Shown piece by piece: positions 30,386-35,219 of a stretch of 35,219 nucleotides of DNA; position 1 is the first letter of the stretch; each line of letters begins with the position of its first letter. Source of the DNA: JBGSWE01 sp049292975 (GTDB taxonomy: Bacteria > Patescibacteriota > Saccharimonadia > Saccharimonadales > JACDBH01). The notes beneath the pieces were generated by a model. The model saw only the letters and a program-made list of their open reading frames with translations, was not told where the DNA came from and searched no databases. Position numbers and translations under genes: made by a program. Where the stretch lies: the NCBI GenBank assembly GCA_049292975.1, contig JBATRZ010000041.1:1-35219 (forward strand), given 5' to 3'.

Positions 30386-30583
30386 ATGGCATACAAGCAC
30401 ACAAACTCAAAGGGTGTAACTTACTACCTGAACTCGAAGGCCGTAGTTCTGCGCGGTGGCAAAGAGCAGACTATCTACTACTTCAGCAAAGATCAGCGCC
30501 CAGAAGGCACTGACCTGCCAAGCGGCATGGAAGTAAACGAGAATCCGCGCAACGGTTTCCTTACCGTTAAAAGGACTAAGTAG
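30386..30583 (+). CDS. Small conserved basic protein
   Basis: 65 aa, MAYKHTNSKGVTYYLNSKAV then LRGGKEQTIYYFSKDQRPEG and a basic end. The pattern K-TN-KG-YYL and LRGGK-Q-IYYF is one I associate with short unnamed CPR proteins. Likely soluble and beta-rich. Start at 30386, with GGGAG about 10 nt upstream. Single gene with strong promoter and double 3' hairpin. Function unknown. Confidence 0.7.
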   Translation: MAYKHTNSKGVTYYLNSKAVVLRGGKEQTIYYFSKDQRPEGTDLPSGMEVNENPRNGFLTVKRTK

Positions 30584-30594
30584 TCCTTTTAACG
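30565..30594 (+). other. 13-bp hairpin carrying the stop codon in its loop
   Basis: CGTTAAAAGGACT, loop AAGT, AGTCCTTTTAACG, perfect. The TAG stop (30581-30583) spans loop and 3' arm. It is followed 7 nt later by the terminator. Confidence 0.85.
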
Positions 30595-30601
30595 TTCTTA
30601 C

Positions 30602-30627
30602 AAAAAAGCCCCGGAAGGGGCTTTTTT
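30602..30627. terminator. Terminator of the 65-aa gene
   Basis: AAAAAAGCCCC, loop GGAA, GGGGCTTTTTT; U-tract in both directions. Confidence 0.93.
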
Positions 30628-30657
30628 AATAGGGTGAGCACACAGTATCAGCACATC

Positions 30658-30732
30658 TCGGGCGAAAACTTGCGCTCCCCTGCTCGTCGTACCTTAAGTA
30701 CGCCTGCGCTGCGGTGCTCGTTTTCATCCCGA
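30658..30732. other. 75-nt extended hairpin between converging genes
   Basis: TCGGG-C-GAAAAC (30658-30669) pairs with GTTTTC-AT-CCCGA (30720-30732); CGTAC-CTTAA-GTACG (30688-30702) caps it. CACAG/CTGTG flanks outside can extend it to about 105 nt. Role unknown; may be the 3' end of the minus-strand gene. Confidence 0.5.
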
Positions 30733-30774
30733 CCTGCACTAATCCTGTGCACTCATTCGTAGGTTGGGAGTTGG

Positions 30775-31389
30775 TTAATTGTGGTGTTTGAGATTGCGTT
30801 TTATGAGGAGTTCGCTGAGCAGCAGCAAGCCGAAGGCGGCTAGGCACAATACGCCGGCGGCCAGGCTCAGACCTGCCAGATCGGGCGACCAATTGGGCGA
30901 TACAAAATCAAACATATACAGTTCGTTGGGTATATTCACTTCAATCGCCGCCGCGCCTTGACGGTCTATGTAATCGCGTATGCACTGCAGACGGTTGCTG
31001 CCAGAAAAGCCTGTGGATATCTGTTGTTCACAGTAGTTCTGGGCATCGGTATACATGTTAGCGGTGCTCCTGGCCGCCTGCGCCTGCAGCACCAGCCGCT
31101 CGTAGCGGTACTTGAGCTGGATGGGCGGGCGGATGTCATTGTCGCCCGCAGTAAGGCTGGTGTTCATATGTCCGTGTACATGCTCCCTAAGCTCTGTCAG
31201 GGCCTTTTCTATGTCGCCGTCTTGCTCATCGGCCGCGAATACCGCGGCACGTAGCTCAATCATCTTCTGGTTATTGGCCCGCAGAGCGAGCACGCTGATA
31301 AACAACAACAGGATCCCAGCCACGAACAAGCCCCAGTGGGGCACGGCCCGGAGCCTTTTAAGCTTATGGTGCAGCTTGCGCTTGTTCAT
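30775..31389 (-). CDS. Bitopic membrane protein with large outer domain, unknown
   Basis: 204 aa from the ATG at 31389. Basic N-terminus, membrane helices at about 20-40 and 170-193, and an outer domain with two Cys (NYCEQQI, LQCIRDY) that could form a disulfide. TATAAT (31398-31403) lies 8 nt before the ATG; AAGGTG between them may act as ribosome-binding site. It is divergent from murC; the -10 boxes of the two genes are 22 nt apart. Function unknown. Confidence 0.65.
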   Translation of the reverse strand: MNKRKLHHKLKRLRAVPHWGLFVAGILLLFISVLALRANNQKMIELRAAVFAADEQDGDIEKALTELREHVHGHMNTSLTAGDNDIRPPIQLKYRYERLVLQAQAARSTANMYTDAQNYCEQQISTGFSGSNRLQCIRDYIDRQGAAAIEVNIPNELYMFDFVSPNWSPDLAGLSLAAGVLCLAAFGLLLLSELLIKRNLKHHN

Positions 31390-31438
31390 CACCTTGAATT
31401 ATATCCCTAGTTAGCCAAGAAGTTATATACTATTGCTT

Positions 31439-32746
31439 ATGCATATTTTCTTCTCTGGTATCGGCGGCACGGGCATCGGTCCTTTGGCCCTGATAGCCAA
31501 ACAGGCAGGATTCGAGGTAAGCGGTTCGGACAAACAAGACAGCCAGTACATCCACTACCTTATGAAGCAAGGTATTCCCAACATACATATCGGCCAGACC
31601 CGTGAAGCCATCGAGAACACGCACAAGCAGAAGCCAATTGACTGGTATGTGTTTTCTTCTGCCATAGAGAAAGAGAATGCCAACCATCCCGAACTCCGGT
31701 TCGTTACGGAGAATAACATCAAAAACAGCAAGCGCGATGTTCTGCTTACCCACATACTGAAGGACAAGCAGCTCAAACTGATTGGTATTGCCGGTACTCA
31801 TGGCAAAACCACCACTACGGCTATGACGGTGTACCTGATGAAGGCTCTCGGCCTGCCGCTAAGTTACTCAGTGGGCGCCAAGATATCATTCGGCGAGATG
31901 GGCCAGTACGATCCTCATTCGGAGTACTTTGTGTTGGAATGCGACGAATTCGACCGCAATTTTTTAAGCTTCTCTCCCTACACGGCTATCATCAGCGGCA
32001 TTGGCTATGATCATCACGAAATTTATCCTACCGAAGATTCATACCGCCAAGCCTTCCGCGAATTCATCGGCAAGAGCGCCTGGAAGGTGTTGTGGCTGTC
32101 CGATTACCGCAAGCTAAGCCTGCAACAGGACGCAACCTACTTGCTGATGGACGAAGCGTCGCCAGAGATTGGTGAGCTGAAGCTGATAGGCGATGTCAAT
32201 CGCCATAACGCCTGGGCCGTTATCACAGCCGTGCACAATATCACCAAGACGCCCTTCAAACAGCTGATTGGCCTTATGAATGCCTTCCCTGGCGTATCGC
32301 GCCGCATGGAGCCCATTTATAAAAACCTCTACAGCGACTATGCCCATACCCCAGAGAAGATCGTGGGCGCCGTACAGATAGGACTAGAAACAGCCAAGGC
32401 AGCCAGCCAGGAACTGGTGGTGGTTTACGAACCGCTAACCAACCGCCGCATGCATTACACCAAAGAGTTGCATAAAGACATCTTCAACGGTGCGGGCAAG
32501 CTGTACTGGGTACCCAGCTACCTGGCCCGCGAGGATCCCAATCTGCCCGTGCTGGCCCCCGCCGAGCTGATTCCTTACCTTAACCCGGATATGCAGGCCA
32601 AAGCCGAGCCGGCCGAACTAAACGCGGAGCTGAAGAAGAAGATAAAATCGCACCTGAGGCACGGCGCAATCGTGCTTTGCCTAAGCGGTGGCGGCGGCAA
32701 TTCCCTGGATGAATGGCTGCGCCAGCAACGCTGGGGCTGGTTCTAG
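31439..32746 (+). CDS. murC: MurC-family UDP-N-acetylmuramate-alanine ligase
   Basis: ATP-dependent ligase adding the first amino acid to UDP-MurNAc. 435 aa, somewhat short. N-terminal GIGGTGIGPLA dinucleotide-like loop, P-loop GTHGKTTTTAM, ECDEFDRNFL (acidic Mg site), YDHHEIYPT, NRHNAWAV and DYAHTPEKI in the C-terminal domain. Mpl (recycling ligase) is the main alternative, but TAIISGIGYDHHEIYP is closer to MurC. TATACT (31426-31431) lies 7 nt before the ATG: a leaderless start; an in-frame TTG two codons upstream is unlikely. Confidence 0.82.
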   Translation: MHIFFSGIGGTGIGPLALIAKQAGFEVSGSDKQDSQYIHYLMKQGIPNIHIGQTREAIENTHKQKPIDWYVFSSAIEKENANHPELRFVTENNIKNSKRDVLLTHILKDKQLKLIGIAGTHGKTTTTAMTVYLMKALGLPLSYSVGAKISFGEMGQYDPHSEYFVLECDEFDRNFLSFSPYTAIISGIGYDHHEIYPTEDSYRQAFREFIGKSAWKVLWLSDYRKLSLQQDATYLLMDEASPEIGELKLIGDVNRHNAWAVITAVHNITKTPFKQLIGLMNAFPGVSRRMEPIYKNLYSDYAHTPEKIVGAVQIGLETAKAASQELVVVYEPLTNRRMHYTKELHKDIFNGAGKLYWVPSYLAREDPNLPVLAPAELIPYLNPDMQAKAEPAELNAELKKKIKSHLRHGAIVLCLSGGGGNSLDEWLRQQRWGWF

Positions 32747-32777
32747 CCCGGGCATGCAGCGCCGGCAAAGAATAAAT

Positions 32778-32801
32778 CCGGCAAAGCCGGTATCTATTTT
32801 T
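32778..32801 (+). terminator. Probable terminator of murC
   Basis: CCGGC-AAA-GCCGG followed by TATCTATTTTT; moderate strength. Confidence 0.6.
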
Positions 32802-32820
32802 GCCTCTTGGCAATTTCGAG

Positions 32821-32903
32821 CTTGAGCTACTGCGGTGCTTTTGAAGCAGTATTTAGATACAGCTACACACGTGTCCTCGTGCACGCACCCAAACTAGCTC
32901 AAG
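32821..32903. other. Closed-stem structured element between murC and mazG
   Basis: CTTGAGCTA (32821-32829) pairs perfectly with TAGCTCAAG (32895-32903). Inside are ACTGC/GCAGT and CACG-TGTCCT-CGTG, so it can form a three-way junction, resembling the element at 3984-4064 in size and plan. Confidence 0.55.
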
Positions 32904-32954
32904 TATGGAATGCCTGGGCTCCCCTCAGGGGTGCAGCTTAACGGCAATCAATTT

Positions 32955-33281
32955 TTAACGATTGTCGCCGGAGCCTTGCAGTACGCCGCGCTCTTTGCGG
33001 CTGGCAAGTTTCTGTACGTTCAGGTCGGCTACATCTTCGAGTTTTATGCCCAGGTATTCGGACAGCACGGCCACGTACCACAGCACATCGCCTAACTCTT
33101 TCTTGATATCTTCGCGGTCAATCAAGGACTCGTCTGTGTCTTTATCGCGCACCAGCTTCTTGAACTTCTCGGCTATCTCGCCAGTCTCGCCGACCAAGCC
33201 AAGCAGTAAGTGGAACAATTCGTTCTTTCTAGATAAATCAGCGGTGCGCAGAGCCGCCTCTTGATACTCACTAAATGTCAT
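32955..33281 (-). CDS. MazG-type nucleotide pyrophosphohydrolase
   Basis: 108 aa. All-alpha NTP-PPase: GLVGETGEIAEKFKK (the EExxE-like metal site) and KKELGDVLWYVA (ExxD) are intact. Such enzymes remove aberrant or excess NTPs. The start at 33281 is the third of three 28-bp repeats of the gene's own 5' end, and there is no good Shine-Dalgarno directly upstream of it. Confidence 0.9.
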   Translation of the reverse strand: MTFSEYQEAALRTADLSRKNELFHLLLGLVGETGEIAEKFKKLVRDKDTDESLIDREDIKKELGDVLWYVAVLSEYLGIKLEDVADLNVQKLASRKERGVLQGSGDNR

Positions 33282-33363
33282 GCGCTACCCGGAACTCACT
33301 AGATGTCATGCTTTGCCTTTTACCCGCTAAATGTAATGTCCTAAGTATATCGTACGTAGTATA
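33268..33363 (-). repeat. Triplicated 5' end of mazG plus duplicated -10 box
   Basis: Reading the minus strand, ATTACATTTAGCGG (from 33337), ATGACATCTAGTGAG (from 33309) and ATGACATTTAGTGAG (from 33281) are spaced exactly 28 nt. Upstream, a 14-bp unit containing TATACT occurs twice (-10 boxes at 33344-33349 and 33358-33363). The proximal TATACT is 6 nt before the ATT of the outermost copy, the leaderless spacing. Confidence 0.85.
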
Positions 33364-33389
33364 TCTTACGTCAAAAACTAATCTAAAGT

Positions 33390-33427
33390 AGTTACTAAAC
33401 TTGTCCGATCGGACAAGTTTAGTAACT
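33390..33427. repeat. 38-bp perfect palindrome
   Basis: Each arm is AGTTACTAAACTTGTCCGA and its complement, with no central gap. It lies upstream of mazG at the edge of an AT-rich stretch (33428-33560) that has no gene and many T-runs. It could be a cruciform site, an operator, or a terminator for transcripts from either side. Confidence 0.9.
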
Positions 33428-33577
33428 GTATTGTTAGCTTATTTTATCAATTTTATTTCTGTCAGCTTTATTTTTTTACTTTTTTAGCTGCTTTATTATT
33501 TACCTTAACTTGTCTGCTTTTTATTATCTAACTTAATTTTCCTAATGTAGCCTATTACTTCTTTCTACGTGCCCGCT

Positions 33578-35044
33578 CTAGCTTAGGACGCCAAGGATAA
33601 ACAAAAGTACAACGATGACAACGGCAGTCACCCAGGTAACCGGATCTGTAGTGCGGCGGACTAACTGCTGTCTGATGTATTGCCTGTCTGCCAATATAGC
33701 CTTGATTGGGGATGAACGCTTGGTTCCCGGTGAGTTTGGTTTGCCCGCAGTCTGCGCGGTTTGTGCAGCGGAAGGTGCTTGTGCCTGCACACCATCAGAC
33801 CCAAACAGGACAGCCGAGCCCACCGAAGCGGCTACTTTCTTTTCGTCCAGCTTCTTGCGGAGCAACTCCTGCCTTTGTTCCTTCTTAAATTCTTCACCGT
33901 AAGCAACACCGGGATCCTCAACTGCTTTGCCTGTAGCCTCGTCTACTTCATAGCGGTGCCAAGCGCTGGTTTCTACGCGCCTTCCCTTGGGAGCCTGGTA
34001 TGTTTCTTCGGTGATGGCTCGTGCCTCCGGTGGAAGCTCTGGCCTCAGGGGCTGCTTTTCGGGCGGGAATGCAGCACGCTCAGAAGCCGCCGGACGCGGC
34101 TGTAATACCTCGGACGAGGCGGCAGTATGCGGCGCAGTTGTCTCGCGCAAGAGCTGTGCCGCCATATGCTCCTGGGTAAGCTTGATAGCCTCAAGCCGTT
34201 CGGCAGCAATAGCCTGTTCTTTCTTGAGAGACTTGATTTCCTTGTCGCGGTGCTCGATAGCCATCTGGCCCCTGCGTTCGGCAGCACGCTTACTGCGGCG
34301 TACCAGCCACCAGCCAAAGAGTGCGTCTGAGGCGACGCCGCGGCTGATACCCCGCCTCAGCCCGCGGTAGTACGCATCGTCTACATCCCGCCCGGTAATA
34401 GGATTGGCCGTCTCTGCCTGGCGGCGCGCAGTAGCCGCCTGCCCGGCCTGTAAACGCTCATTCGGATCTATCATTTGGCGGTGAATAGGTACGGCCGCCG
34501 GTTCTGTCTCATGAGCAGTGCTAACCTCAGAAACAGGCACTTCAGGCATTGGTTCCTCGGGCTGCCCGGGCCTTGCTGGCACTTCTGCAGGCTCTACGGG
34601 CGCTTCAACAGGCCCGTCGGTATCATCCGCTACTTCATGGGCGGCTACCGCTTCAGCGGCCTCAGGACGGCTAAATATCGTTTCGGACCCTTCACTCAGC
34701 TCACCTTCGCTACGTTCTATGGGCGGTTGTGCATTTGCGAATGCAATCTCCGGCTCTTCTGGCTCTACGGCCTCGGCGGCATTAGTAGCTTCTGGCTCTA
34801 CGGCTTCGGTTGTCTCAGCGGCATCCGGCGACTTGTCTTTTTCTTTTAGCTCTGTAAAGAAAGCTTCAAAACCGGCTGGCTCCTTTGCCTCAGCCGTTTT
34901 TTCAGCAGCTTCTGTTACTTCTGGTTTGGCTACTGGCAGCGGGACGCGGGTGGTCTTTTTCTTCTTTTTTTTGGAAGTTTCAGCAGCACCAGATTGGTCT
35001 GGAGACTTGGGTGCTTCAAACGGTGAGTCGGGGTAATATTCCAT
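33578..35044 (-). CDS. Large acidic tail-anchored membrane protein, unknown
   Basis: 488 aa. Residues 1-190 are low complexity (Glu/Pro/Ala with KKKKKK near residue 25). Residues 205-250 contain DDAYYRGLRRGISRGVASDA and a GWWLVRR stretch, residues 250-295 a coiled coil (KEIKSLKKEQAIAAERLEAI), then a further disordered region. It ends in a single membrane helix (about 467-486), so the bulk is cytoplasmic. A TATAAT-like box is about 20 nt before the ATG. Nothing identifies a function; a scaffold role is a guess. Confidence 0.65.
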   Translation of the reverse strand: MEYYPDSPFEAPKSPDQSGAAETSKKKKKKTTRVPLPVAKPEVTEAAEKTAEAKEPAGFEAFFTELKEKDKSPDAAETTEAVEPEATNAAEAVEPEEPEIAFANAQPPIERSEGELSEGSETIFSRPEAAEAVAAHEVADDTDGPVEAPVEPAEVPARPGQPEEPMPEVPVSEVSTAHETEPAAVPIHRQMIDPNERLQAGQAATARRQAETANPITGRDVDDAYYRGLRRGISRGVASDALFGWWLVRRSKRAAERRGQMAIEHRDKEIKSLKKEQAIAAERLEAIKLTQEHMAAQLLRETTAPHTAASSEVLQPRPAASERAAFPPEKQPLRPELPPEARAITEETYQAPKGRRVETSAWHRYEVDEATGKAVEDPGVAYGEEFKKEQRQELLRKKLDEKKVAASVGSAVLFGSDGVQAQAPSAAQTAQTAGKPNSPGTKRSSPIKAILADRQYIRQQLVRRTTDPVTWVTAVVIVVLLFILGVLS

Positions 35045-35139
35045 ATCGGCGGTTTAACTGGAATATTATATAATTTTTGACACCGTTAATCAATATCTTC
35101 AATCTGTTGGCGGCATGTGTTCCGCGCGCAGGCTGAATG

Positions 35140-35219
35140 CTATGGGGCAAGGGCGAAGAATGCGGCGGCGGCTAGAACCAAGACCGTCACGCCAACCAGT
35201 ACATAAAGCAGCAAGCGGC
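35140..35219 (-). CDS. C-terminal end of an unidentified membrane protein
   Basis: Partial; enters from the right edge. The last 25 residues (RLLLYVLVGVTVLVLAAAAF, then FALAP and a TAG stop) form one membrane helix, so this is another protein ending in a membrane anchor. Nothing else can be said from the 80 bases. Confidence 0.45.
   Translation of the reverse strand, partial: RLLLYVLVGVTVLVLAAAAFFALAP

Noticed and set aside
30658..30732. 6S RNA
   Set aside because: Long hairpin but too short, with no clear central bubble and no promoter or processing signal.
1..35219. Recoding of TGA as glycine, as in some CPR
   Set aside because: TGA ends several genes at tight stop-start overlaps (TGATG, TGATATG), and long frames contain no internal TGA.

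Overview
The window most resembles a genome of Candidatus Saccharibacteria (TM7, Patescibacteria/CPR) or a close relative. This is inferred from the mix of core genes, a phosphoketolase-acetate kinase pair, several short lineage-restricted membrane proteins, no biosynthetic operons, and code 11 (TGA is used as a stop). It is chromosomal and mostly housekeeping. No transposase, integrase, phage gene or CRISPR array was found.

Layout. 1-7225 (mostly minus): 5' part of lepA, murJ, a membrane HExxH protein and a small two-helix membrane protein (both plus), then tilS-ftsH. 7481-9901 (plus): elongator tRNA-Met, a PH-like/SHOCT protein, a hairpin-rich gene-poor stretch and an RRM protein. 10090-13590 (minus): a copper/redox operon (ferric-reductase-like membrane protein, two secreted proteins whose predicted mature N-terminus is His, one of them YcnI), a Crp/Fnr regulator and three small genes. 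13878-17441 (minus): ackA-xfp, flanked by two related structured RNA elements. 17846-22557: initiator tRNA with a hairpin-rich leader, a DEAD-box helicase, two envelope proteins and cardiolipin synthase. 22708-27262 (minus): an amicyanin-like cupredoxin / flavin reductase / membrane protein operon, a DivIC/FtsB-like protein, tRNA-Ile(CAT), and dus behind two unknown genes. 27416-35219: an ABC-2 exporter, small conserved unknowns, a MurC-family ligase, a MazG-type pyrophosphohydrolase, and a large acidic tail-anchored protein.

How the genes work together. Xfp and AckA turn sugar phosphates into acetate plus ATP without needing phosphotransacetylase. MurJ, MurC, DivIC, FtsH and Cls serve the envelope and division. 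LepA, TilS, Dus, the helicase, the RRM protein and all three CAT-anticodon tRNAs serve translation. Two operons handle copper and electron transfer outside or at the membrane.

The most unusual content is regulatory and structural. Many genes have a -10 box only 6-10 nt before the start codon, implying leaderless mRNAs. Gene-free stretches are packed with perfect hairpins: a three-way-junction element with two 23-nt palindromes, a leader that can mask a ribosome-binding site, a minus-strand hairpin RNA locus with a consensus promoter and a 27-codon ORF, and two paralogous RNAs around ackA-xfp. Repeats also appear inside lepA and dus, in frame. No single known exotic system is present; the best candidates for something undescribed are these RNA or palindrome elements.
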